From positions 62,001-126,000 of the forward strand of contig JADKBU010000009.1 of assembly GCA_016714935.1 (NCBI GenBank): a DNA stretch of 64,000 nucleotides, in the 5' to 3' direction. Below the pieces are notes generated by a model. That model made no database searches. It was given only the letters and a program-made list of their open reading frames with translations, and was not told the DNA's origin. Each line of letters opens with the position of its first letter. Position 1 is the stretch's first letter. A program made the position numbers and the translations under genes. This stretch comes from Candidatus Accumulibacter propinquus (GTDB lineage: Bacteria; Pseudomonadota; Gammaproteobacteria; Burkholderiales; Rhodocyclaceae). Shown one piece after another: positions 35,238 to 43,467 of this stretch.

Positions 35238-35655
35238 GGATCACGTCGCGGTTGCTCCACGAAAAACATTTCGCGGCCGCTGCACGCCACGGCAACCAGC
35301 AGGAGTTGATATGCTCACCTGGTGCGATGCTGACCGGCCTTGCTTCTGGAAGCTCCAGGGAGAACACGTGCTCGGTGTTGTAGAGCACGCCGGGGGCATA
35401 TCGATGGCGCCACTCGGCAAAAATCTGGTAGCTGTGGGTGAGTTGCCAATCCAGAAGATTCTCATGCGCGATCTCGATTCCTGTTTCCTCGGCCACTTCA
35501 CGGACTGCCGTATCCATCAACGGCTCACCCGCTTCCTGGCTGCCGGTAACCGACTGCCAGTAGCCAGCGTGCGCGGCGCGTTCAAGCAGCAGCACCAGCA
35601 GGTCGGTCGTGTGGATCACGACCAGAACCGATACCGGCCGTTTGTAGACGATCAT
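35200..35655 (-). CDS. nudB: Dihydroneopterin triphosphate diphosphatase (Nudix)
   Basis: A 151-aa Nudix hydrolase of the NudB type, removing pyrophosphate from dihydroneopterin triphosphate in folate synthesis. The Nudix box reads GSQEAGEPLMDTAVREVAEE then TG, and the family segment YWQSVTGS precedes it. VLLLERA and the C-terminal NRDVILMLPE are typical. It overlaps barstar by 4 bases and ends the aspS-RNase-barstar-nudB run. Confidence 0.92.
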   Translation of the reverse strand: MIVYKRPVSVLVVIHTTDLLVLLLERAAHAGYWQSVTGSQEAGEPLMDTAVREVAEETGIEIAHENLLDWQLTHSYQIFAEWRHRYAPGVLYNTEHVFSLELPEARPVSIAPGEHINSCWLPWRAAAAKCFSWSNRDVILMLPERLRIADR

Positions 35656-36095
35656 CCGTGAGTCGCGAGAATCGCCAGTTCATCGGCAGGCAGATCGTAA
35701 AACACCCACATTGGGCAGGCCTGCGACCGCCATTCCGCGACCGCCGCGGCAAAAACCTCATTCAGCGCCTGGAAACCGACCTGGTCCTCGGCATGCAGGA
35801 TCTCGGCCCGGGCGATGATCAGGACATAGCCTGCCGCCTGACACCACGACAAATCGGTCAGGCAATCCTTCAGGGCATCGAGGTTCTGTCCATACCATTC
35901 AGGGAAACCGAGCGCCTGCCCGAGCTCTCCAAGCGCACGGCCGATCCGGTCTGCGTCGGCGAAGCTGACCTGAAAACAGACAAGACCGGCGGCTTCCGCA
36001 GCTTCCAGCAGCTCCGTACGCCCGCACGGAGGCAGGCGGTAGATACCGGCGCGTCGACAATCTACCAACACGTTCAGCAACTCGTCGCGCTTCAT
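35652..36095 (-). CDS. Barstar-family ribonuclease inhibitor
   Basis: A 147-aa barstar-fold protein. The core motif FPEWYGQNLDALKDCLTDL contains the Tyr, Asn, Asp pattern by which barstar plugs the barnase active site. The final strand reads CPMWVFYDLP. It is encoded immediately after a barnase-like RNase gene with an ATGA overlap, so it most likely neutralises that enzyme in the cytoplasm. The N-terminal 30 residues are an extension compared with classical barstar. Confidence 0.92.
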   Translation of the reverse strand: MKRDELLNVLVDCRRAGIYRLPPCGRTELLEAAEAAGLVCFQVSFADADRIGRALGELGQALGFPEWYGQNLDALKDCLTDLSWCQAAGYVLIIARAEILHAEDQVGFQALNEVFAAAVAEWRSQACPMWVFYDLPADELAILATHG

Positions 36096-36499
36096 GGCTG
36101 CTCGCGTATGCGGCGAAAACTGCGATAGTGATCGTCCGTGTAGTAATACTCGCCGGAACGGGCGACATCACCAACGCGCCCTTCACCAGCGATGATGCGG
36201 CGTGCGCCGCGGTCGCGCCGGCCTGGTGTCGGAACCGTGTACTCTCGATAGTAGCCGCGTGGCTGCGGCGGCAAGCGCCGCTCGAAATTCCCGAACGTCG
36301 TGCCGTCCTTCTGCGGAAACGGAAATGGCCCACCCTGCTGGATCCGACTGAGCGTCACCCTGGCCTCGGCAGGCAGTTCGGCCAGCACGACGTCGCGCAG
36401 ATACTGTGCCTCGCGAGCCTGGAGTGGACCGGCCAGGCCAAGCAACACAGCCAGTACCGCCAGCTGCAGCGTGCGGAAAAGCGCGGTGAAGTCCGGCAT
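36092..36499 (-). CDS. Secreted barnase-like ribonuclease
   Basis: A 135-aa guanyl-specific RNase of the barnase (N1/T1) family. The start at 36499 gives a signal peptide (LQLAVLAVLLGLAGPLQA). The catalytic Glu lies in YYREYTVP, the basic residue region is RDRGARRII, and the catalytic His is in YYTDDHYRSF. A segment FPFPQKDGTTFGNFERRLP precedes them, as in barnase. The gene begins 5 bases after aspS and is coupled to barstar. The export signal implies a periplasmic or extracellular target. Confidence 0.9.
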   Translation of the reverse strand: MPDFTALFRTLQLAVLAVLLGLAGPLQAREAQYLRDVVLAELPAEARVTLSRIQQGGPFPFPQKDGTTFGNFERRLPPQPRGYYREYTVPTPGRRDRGARRIIAGEGRVGDVARSGEYYYTDDHYRSFRRIREQP

Positions 36500-36504
36500 C
36501 CGTA

Positions 36505-38307
36505 TCAACTCTTGCCAACCTCGACCTGCGTGTCGACCCTCTGGCGTACTCGAATATGCAGCTCGCGCAGCTGTTTCTCGTCCACGCGACTCGGCGCATC
36601 GGTGAGCAGGCACTGTGCGCGCTGTGTCTTCGGAAAGGCGATCACGTCACGGATCGACTCGGCACCGCTCATCATGGTCACGATGCGATCCAGGCCAAAA
36701 GCCAGCCCACCGTGCGGCGGAGCCCCATACTTGAGCGCTTCGAGCAGAAAACCAAACTTGAGCTGAGCTTCTTCCTCAGAAATGCCCAGCGCCTTGAACA
36801 CCTGTTCCTGAACGGCCGCCCGGTGAATCCGCACCGAGCCGCCCCCGAGTTCGGATCCGTTCAGCGCCAGATCGTAGGCCTTGGCCAGACAACCGCCTGG
36901 ATCAGTACCCAGCAGTGCGAGGTGTTCGTCTTTCGGGCTGGTAAACGGGTGGTGACAGGCAGTCCAGCGCCTCTCTTCCTCGTCATAGTCGAACATCGGA
37001 AAATCCACCACCCACACCGGCTCCCAGGCGTGTCCATTGACCCAGCCCTTCTCGTGGCCGATCTTGACACGCAGGGCACCGAGCGCGTCGTTGACCACCT
37101 TGCATTTGTCGGCACCGAAAAATATCAGGTCGCCGGAAGCTGCGCCTGTCCGCTCGATGATGGTCTTCAGTGCGGATGCGTGCAGGTTTTTGACGATCGG
37201 CGACTGTAGCCCAGTCTCGTTGAGCTGCGTCACGTCGTTGACCTTGATATAGGCCAGGCCTCTGGCGCCGTAAATGGCGACAAACTGGGTATAGGCGTCA
37301 ATCTCCCCACGCGTCAGGCTGGCCCCGCCGGGAATGCGCAAGGCCGCGATGCGACCGCCCTCGCTGTTGGCGACCGCAGCGAAGACCTTGAAGGAAACGT
37401 CCTTCAAGACGTCGGCAACTTCGACGAGTTCCAGCGTCACCCGCAGATCAGGTTTGTCGGAACCATAGCGCCGCATGGCCTCGGCGTACGGCAGGCGGGG
37501 AAATGGATTCGGCAGTTCAGCCCCGATCGCCTCCTTGAACACCGCCCGGATCAGTTCCTCCATGAGCTGGATGATCTCGCCCTCGCTCATGAACGAGGTC
37601 TCGATGTCGACCTGGGTAAACTCCGGCTGGCGATCGGCACGCAGGTCCTCGTCGCGGAAGCACTTGGTGATCTGGTAGTAGCGGTCAAAGCCTGCGACCA
37701 TCAGCAGTTGCTTGAACAGTTGCGGCGACTGCGGCAGCGCGAAGAATTGCCCGGGATGAACGCGCGACGGAACCAGGTAATCGCGAGCTCCCTCGGGGGT
37801 GCTCTTGGTCAGCATTGGCGTTTCGATGTCGATGAAACCTGCGTCGTCCAGGAAGCGGCGAAAAGCACGCGCCGTCTGGTAACGAAGCTGCATGTTCTTC
37901 TGCATCTGCGGGCGGCGCAGGTCGATCACCCGATGCAACAGGCGAATGTTCTCCGACAGATTTTCTTCGTCGAGTTGGAACGGCGGCGTCACCGAAGGAT
38001 TCAGGACTTCAATCTCGTAGCAAAGAATTTCGACCTGGCCGCTGGCGATGTTGACGTTTACCGTTCCTTCAGGACGTGCTCGAACCCTGCCGGTAATCCG
38101 CAGGCAGAACTCGTTGCGTACCAACTCGGCCACTTTGAACATCGTCGGGCGATCCGGGTCGCAAACGATCTGGGCCAGACCCTCACGGTCGCGCAGATCA
38201 AGAAAGATCACCCCGCCGTGGTCGCGGCGCCGATGCGCCCAGCCACAGAGCGTCACTTCCTGGCCGATGAGCTGTGTATTGACTTGTCCACAATAATGAG
38301 TTCGCAT
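36505..38307 (-). CDS. aspS: Aspartyl-tRNA synthetase
   Basis: A 600-aa class II synthetase of bacterial AspRS type. An OB-fold anticodon domain (MRTHYCGQVNTQLIGQEVTL) is followed by motif 2 (FRDEDLRADRQPEFTQVDIE split by a turn), the bacterial GAD insertion, and motif 3 (GLAFGLDRIVTMMSG). It charges tRNA-Asp and possibly also tRNA-Asn if GatCAB is present. It lies 26 bases after the DUF502 gene and leads into the RNase/barstar pair. Confidence 0.97.
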   Translation of the reverse strand: MRTHYCGQVNTQLIGQEVTLCGWAHRRRDHGGVIFLDLRDREGLAQIVCDPDRPTMFKVAELVRNEFCLRITGRVRARPEGTVNVNIASGQVEILCYEIEVLNPSVTPPFQLDEENLSENIRLLHRVIDLRRPQMQKNMQLRYQTARAFRRFLDDAGFIDIETPMLTKSTPEGARDYLVPSRVHPGQFFALPQSPQLFKQLLMVAGFDRYYQITKCFRDEDLRADRQPEFTQVDIETSFMSEGEIIQLMEELIRAVFKEAIGAELPNPFPRLPYAEAMRRYGSDKPDLRVTLELVEVADVLKDVSFKVFAAVANSEGGRIAALRIPGGASLTRGEIDAYTQFVAIYGARGLAYIKVNDVTQLNETGLQSPIVKNLHASALKTIIERTGAASGDLIFFGADKCKVVNDALGALRVKIGHEKGWVNGHAWEPVWVVDFPMFDYDEEERRWTACHHPFTSPKDEHLALLGTDPGGCLAKAYDLALNGSELGGGSVRIHRAAVQEQVFKALGISEEEAQLKFGFLLEALKYGAPPHGGLAFGLDRIVTMMSGAESIRDVIAFPKTQRAQCLLTDAPSRVDEKQLRELHIRVRQRVDTQVEVGKS

Positions 38308-38333
38308 GCTGCCTTCCGCGGGTTGTGCTGGTA

Positions 38334-38969
38334 TCAGTGGCGGCGATCGGTCGCCACCCGAGGTCTGGGTGGTGGCGCCACGACGCCCATCGAGATCACG
38401 TACTTCAGGGCCGTATCCACACTCATATCCAGTTCAATGACCTCCGCCTTGGGCAGCATCAAAAAGAACCCGGAAGTGGGATTCGGTGTCGTCGGAACAT
38501 ACACGCTGACATAGTCGCCGTCCAGATGCTGCAGGACATCGCCACCGGGCTTACCGGTAAGGAAAGCGATCGTCCATGCGCCTCGTCTGGGATACTCGAT
38601 CAGCAGTGCCTTGCGAAAAGCGTTGCCGGACGACGAGAATAGCGTATCGGAAACCTGCTTGACGCTGTTATAAATGGAATTGACCACCGGAATACTGGTC
38701 AACAGCCGCTCCCACCAGGTAACCAGCCGCTGTCCGATGAAATTGGCGGCGAGCACTCCCGTGAGCACGATGACCAACAAGGTGAGAATCGCGCCAGCGC
38801 CGGGAATGTCGAAACCCAGCATATTGCGCGGGTGAATCGCTTCAGGCAGGAGGCGCAAAGACTGGTCCATGGTGCCGACGATCAGCACCAACACCCAGGC
38901 AGTGATCCCCAGTGGGACCCAGATCAGCAGGCCGGTGATGAAGTAGCGTTTGATCAACTGCCGGCGCAC
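38334..38969 (-). CDS. DUF502 membrane protein
   Basis: A 211-aa DUF502 protein with two helices (YFITGLLIWVPLGITAWVLV and AILTLLVIVLTGVLAANFIG), the signature region RLLTSIPVVNSIYNSVKQ and a C-terminal beta domain (VYVPTTPNPTSGFFLMLP). The family's role is unsettled. It overlaps the FmdB-like gene by 16 bases and precedes aspS, a frequent order in betaproteobacteria. Confidence 0.92.
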   Translation of the reverse strand: MRRQLIKRYFITGLLIWVPLGITAWVLVLIVGTMDQSLRLLPEAIHPRNMLGFDIPGAGAILTLLVIVLTGVLAANFIGQRLVTWWERLLTSIPVVNSIYNSVKQVSDTLFSSSGNAFRKALLIEYPRRGAWTIAFLTGKPGGDVLQHLDGDYVSVYVPTTPNPTSGFFLMLPKAEVIELDMSVDTALKYVISMGVVAPPPRPRVATDRRH

Positions 38970-39295
38970 GCACTGGCTCCCGAGGCACTGGCTGGAGTCG
39001 CGTCTGCACTCGCCTTGCTTTCGGTGCCTGCCTTACCGTCGGTATTTGCGTCCGTGCTTGCTGGTTTGTCCGTGCTTTCCGGCTTGCCGGTTGTGGACGG
39101 AGCCTTGCTATTGCCGCCCTTGAAATCTGTAGCGTACCAGCCGGTGCCCTTCAACTGAAAGCCCGCGGCCGTCAACTGCTTGCTATAAGTCGCTTGACCA
39201 CACTGAGGGCAGATACGCAACACCGCGTCGCTTAGCTTTTGCAGATGATCTTTCTCAAACCCGCAGGAATCGCAGCGATAAGCGTAAATCGGCAT
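38954..39295 (-). CDS. FmdB-family zinc-ribbon protein
   Basis: A 113-aa protein beginning with the FmdB/CxxC zinc ribbon (MPIYAYRCDSCGFEKDHLQK, then CPQCG). After GTGWYATDF the tail is a low-complexity Ser/Thr/Ala/Lys-rich stretch. The family is regulatory by tradition but not well characterised. It is the first gene of the run to aspS. Confidence 0.9.
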   Translation of the reverse strand: MPIYAYRCDSCGFEKDHLQKLSDAVLRICPQCGQATYSKQLTAAGFQLKGTGWYATDFKGGNSKAPSTTGKPESTDKPASTDANTDGKAGTESKASADATPASASGASACAGS

Positions 39296-39398
39296 GTCAA
39301 ACCCTCGAAAAGCACTTGATGAAACTTAAGGAATCGAGATTATACGCGAACCGGCGGCAATTCCGGCTTGCTCGCCGGGCGGGCGCAGCCGGATGGCA

Positions 39399-40259
39399 CT
39401 ACAGCAAACCGATGTAAGCGCGCGTCAGGGGTTTTCCCCAGAACAGGGCCAGTATCCCTGCCGCAGCCAGATAGGGGCCGAAGGGAATCGGTACACTTCG
39501 CCCGCGTTTGATGACCACGATCAGAGTGATGCCGACAACCGCGCCCAGCATCGACGAGAGCAGAATGGTCAGCGGCAGCATCTGCCATCCGAGCCAGGCG
39601 CCAAGTGCCGCGAGCAGCTTGAAGTCACCGTAACCCATGCCCTCCTTGCCGGTGGTCAACTTGAAAGCCCAGTAGACCAACCACAGGGAGAGGTAGCCGC
39701 CCGCCGCACCGATCACGGCCGATTGCAGATCAACGAAACTCCCCGATACGTTGAACAACAGCCCAGCCCAGAGCAAGGGCAGCGTGATCGAATCCGGCAA
39801 CAACTGCGTGTCGAGGTCGATCCAGGTCAGGGCAATCAGACACCATATCAGCAGCATGGCGCCTGCCGCTGCCCAGCCATAGCCGAAATGCAGAGCGGCG
39901 AAGGCGCACAACAGGCCGCTGGTGGCTTCGACCAGCGGATAGCGCGGGGAGATCGGTTTGGCGCAGGCCGAACAGCGCCCACGCAGAAATATCCAGCTCA
40001 GCACCGGCACATTCTCGATGGCCGTGATCGCATGACCGCAGTCTGGGCACTGCGAGCGCGGCCTGGCCAGCGAGAACCGTTCGTGCTCGGCCGGCGCTTC
40101 ACCGCGGAGTTCTGCGCAGTGGGCACGCCATTCGCGCTCCATTATTCTGGGCAGGCGATGAATGACGACGTTGAGAAAGCTGCCCACCAGCAGCCCGAGG
40201 ACGCCTGCGATAACCGTAAACGTGGTCGGATCCAGATCGACAGTCAAGGCGCCAGGCAT
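39399..40259 (-). CDS. pilD: Prepilin peptidase/N-methyltransferase
   Basis: A 286-aa type 4 prepilin leader peptidase with N-terminal methyltransferase. Zinc-binding Cys pairs (CPDCG and CSAC) and the two catalytic Asp sites (TWIDLDTQLLPD and GMGYGDFKLLAALGAWLG) are present along with about eight helices. It cleaves and methylates type IV pilins. The start overlaps the pilC stop as TAATG. Confidence 0.96.
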   Translation of the reverse strand: MPGALTVDLDPTTFTVIAGVLGLLVGSFLNVVIHRLPRIMEREWRAHCAELRGEAPAEHERFSLARPRSQCPDCGHAITAIENVPVLSWIFLRGRCSACAKPISPRYPLVEATSGLLCAFAALHFGYGWAAAGAMLLIWCLIALTWIDLDTQLLPDSITLPLLWAGLLFNVSGSFVDLQSAVIGAAGGYLSLWLVYWAFKLTTGKEGMGYGDFKLLAALGAWLGWQMLPLTILLSSMLGAVVGITLIVVIKRGRSVPIPFGPYLAAAGILALFWGKPLTRAYIGLL

Positions 40260-41497
40260 TATCCGACGACAGCGCCCAGTTTGAAGATCGGCAGATACAT
40301 GGCAATCACCATGCCGCCGATCAGCACCCCGAGAACCACCATGATCATCGGCTCCATCAGGCTGGAAAGGGCTTCGACGGCGTCGTCCACCTCCGCTTCG
40401 AAGAAATCGGCGACCTTGCCGAGCATGGCATCGAGTGCGCCGGATTCCTCCCCAATGGCGACCATCTGATTCACCATGTTCGGGAACAGTGCGGTATTCT
40501 GCATTGCCGTGGTGAGGCTGGTACCGGTGCTCACCTCACTCTGAATCTGCCGTGTCGCCGCCTTATACACATAGTTGCCGGCGGCACCACCGACCGATTC
40601 CAGGGACTCCACCAGAGGAACACCCGCTGCGAACATGGTGGCCAGCGTACGGGTCCAGCGAGCGATGACCGACTTGCGAATGATGTCGCCAAAGACGGGC
40701 ATGCGCAGGAATGCCCGGTCGAAAGCGATCTGCATGGTTTCCGATCGTTTCCAGGTATAGAAGAAAGCGTAGATCGCGCCACCGATGCCGCCAAACAGCG
40801 CCCACCAGTACTGGACGAAGAAATCCGACATCGCGATCACCACCAGCGTTGGCGTCGGGAGGTCGGCACCAAAACTCTTGAACACTTCCTTGAACGCCGG
40901 AATCACGAAGATCATGATCACTGCGGTGATAATGAAGGCGACAATGATGATTGCCACCGGATAAAACAGCGCCGCCTTGATCTTGGCCTTTATGGCGATC
41001 ATTTTCTCCTTGTAGTTGGCCAGGCGATCAAGGAGTGTTTCGAGAATGCCGGCCTGCTCGCCAGCCGCAACCAGGTTGCAGTACAAGGGGTCAAATTGAA
41101 TCGGATATTTCCGGAACGCTTGCGAAAGCGAGCTACCCGTCTCGACATCGGCCTTGATATCCAGCAGCAACTTGCCAACGGCCGGGTTGTCGTGCCCGCG
41201 ACCGACGATTTCAAAGGTCTGCAGCAGTGGCACACCAGCCTTCATCATCGTCGCCAACTGGCGCGTAAACAGCGTGATATCCTTGTCGGTGATCTGCCGA
41301 CCACCCTTGAAGCGCTGCTTGGAAATCTTGCTGACCAGGATCCCTTGCCGACGCAGCGTGGCCTGCACAACCGTCTGGCTGCTGGCACGCTGCTCACCAC
41401 GAACGACCTTCCCGGCCTTGTTCTTGCCTTCCCAAAGAAAAACAAATTCCTTGACGTCCGACTCGGTTTTCTTGGGAGGTCTTGCTGCAGTCGCCAT
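40259..41497 (-). CDS. pilC: Type IV pilus inner-membrane platform protein PilC
   Basis: A 412-aa type II secretion F-family protein that anchors the pilus motor. Two GspF domains are visible, the first with FTRQLATMMKAGVPLLQTFE and the second with RTLATMFAAGVPLVESLE, each ending in helices. It couples PilB ATP hydrolysis to pilin addition. The start at 41497 has AAGAGGTAAGA upstream; a longer frame to 41542 would run over the pilB 3' end. Confidence 0.95.
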   Translation of the reverse strand: MATAARPPKKTESDVKEFVFLWEGKNKAGKVVRGEQRASSQTVVQATLRRQGILVSKISKQRFKGGRQITDKDITLFTRQLATMMKAGVPLLQTFEIVGRGHDNPAVGKLLLDIKADVETGSSLSQAFRKYPIQFDPLYCNLVAAGEQAGILETLLDRLANYKEKMIAIKAKIKAALFYPVAIIIVAFIITAVIMIFVIPAFKEVFKSFGADLPTPTLVVIAMSDFFVQYWWALFGGIGGAIYAFFYTWKRSETMQIAFDRAFLRMPVFGDIIRKSVIARWTRTLATMFAAGVPLVESLESVGGAAGNYVYKAATRQIQSEVSTGTSLTTAMQNTALFPNMVNQMVAIGEESGALDAMLGKVADFFEAEVDDAVEALSSLMEPMIMVVLGVLIGGMVIAMYLPIFKLGAVVG

Positions 41498-41510
41498 TCT
41501 TACCTCTTCT

Positions 41511-43227
41511 TCAAGCGTTGGTGCTGCCGAGAACCTCATCAAGAGAGGTCAGACCCTGCTTGACCTTCAGCAGGCCGGAACGACGCAGGTCATTGACGCC
41601 TTCCTTTCGGGCCTGGATCGCAATATCAAGCTCCGTACCGCTGGACATGATGATGCGCTGAATCGCTTCAGTCACCGGCATGACCTCATACAGACCCACC
41701 CCTTCCCTTGTAGCCGCTTCCTTTGCAACGCTCGCATTCCCCTGGACCATAGAGGGTCCAGGTACCATCGAGATCGCTTTCCCGGAAGCCGGCATTGAGC
41801 AGGGTTTCAATCGGCGTGTCCAGCGGCTTCTTGCAGGTGCACAATCGGCGAACCAGCCGTTGCGCGGTGATCAACAGGATGCTCGAAGCCAGATTGAATG
41901 TCGGGATGCCCATGTTCATCAGGCGGGTCAGCGTCGCTGGCGCATCATTGGTGTGCAGGGTGGACAGCACCATGTGTCCGGTCTGTGCAGCCTTGATCGC
42001 AATCTCTGCGGTTTCAATGTCGCGAATCTCACCGACCATGATGATGTCCGGGTCCTGACGCAGAAAAGCCTTGAGGGCTATCGGAAAGGTCAGTCCGGCA
42101 CGGTCATCGACATTGACCTGATTGATTCCCGGCAAGGGAATTTCGGCCGGATCTTCCGCCGTGGCAATATTGACCCCGGGCTTGTTCAGGATGTTGAGGC
42201 AGGTGTAGAGCGAAACGGTTTTTCCCGAACCTGTCGGGCCGGTAACCAGGATCATTCCGTAGGGACGATGGATCGCGTCAAGCAGAACCGACTTTTGTTC
42301 AGGCTCATAGCCCAGAGCGTCGATACCGAGACTGGCGCTGGCTGGATCAAGAATCCGCAAGACGATCTTTTCGCCGTACATCGTCGGCAAGGTGCTGACG
42401 CGGAAGTCGATCGACCGATTCTTCGAAAGCACCAGACGCATGCGCCCGTCCTGCGGGACGCGTTTTTCGGCAATGTTGAGTCGTGAAATCACCTTGATGC
42501 GCGAGGCAATCTTGTCCTTGATGACCAGGGGCGGCGCTGCCACTTCCCGCAAAATGCCATCGGTGCGAAATCGGATACGATAGCTTTTTTCATAGGGTTC
42601 GAAGTGGATGTCAGACGAACCCTCGTTGATCGCATCGAGCATCATCTTCTGAATGAACCTGACCACGGGGGCGTCATCAACTTCGAGGCTGCTCGCATCA
42701 TCCACCTTCTCCGGACTCTGCTCGTCGGTAAACTCAAGGTTGATGTCCTCGCTGGTAAAACTCTTCAGGGTCTCCTCGACCGACTCGGACAGCTTGGTGA
42801 CCAGCGGACCGAGTTTGTTTTCCTCGACGATTACCGGGTCAACTGCCAGGCCGGTCTGAAAGCGAATCTCGTCAAGCGCTCGCAGATTGGTCGGGTCGGC
42901 GATGGCGATGGCCAGGCGATTGCCGCGCTTGTGCAATGGCACCACGCGATGAGTCGCAATCAACTTCCGGTCAATGGCGTTCTTCTGAATATAGGAATCG
43001 TCGAACGCAGTCAGATCGAGCAGCGGATAACCGAACTTGTCTGCAGCGAAACGTGCAAATTCCAGGAAGGTGCCTTTCTTGGCTCCCACCAGTTGCTCTA
43101 TCAGCGAAGTCTTCTTGGCCGCTGCTTGGGCGAGCAGAGACTCGGCCTCGGCTTCCTTGAGTCGGCCAGCTTGTACCAGCGCACGGGCGAAACCGCTAAG
43201 CGGTGATTGTTGCGGATTGGCTGCCAT
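41511..43227 (-). pseudogene. pilB: Type IV pilus assembly ATPase PilB, single-base frameshift
   Basis: PilB powers pilus extension. The N-terminal MshEN domain, Walker A (VTGPTGSGKTVSLYTCLN), Asp box, Walker B (IIMVGEIRDIETAEIA) and His box (HMVLSTLHTNDAPATLTRL) are intact, and the tetracysteine zinc site starts with CTCKK and CERCKGSGYKGR. There the frame breaks: a G4 run (plus-strand CCCC, 41699-41702) where G3 would give KGRVGLYEVMPV. The shifted end continues to ALGSTN-like residues at stop 41511. With one G removed the product is 571 aa, normal for PilB. A homopolymer consensus error is the simplest explanation. Confidence 0.92.
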
Positions 43228-43467
43228 ATTTCGCGATAGGACCCTGCAACGCGTTATGAACCATCAGGTCCCGGCTATACCGAGTTGGCCTACTCGATGA
43301 TGCATTGCCTGAGAGCGTTTGTAAAGCAGTCGCCGCGCAGGCGAGCGCCAGCACCAGCAGGCCCGCCGACTACCGCAGGCAGCGATGACTGGCATATGCC
43401 TCCCAAACACAGCGATCACCGCAATCGGCACCCGGCCAGCATGGGGCATCGCTGCAAAGCCACGCCG
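43228..43467. other. Intergenic region upstream of pilB
   Basis: A 240-base gap between the maeB stop and the pilB start, both on the minus strand. No gene with codon bias or a ribosome site is seen. It should contain the pilB promoter; I could not point to a clear -35/-10 pair or a sigma-54 site. Confidence 0.4.
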
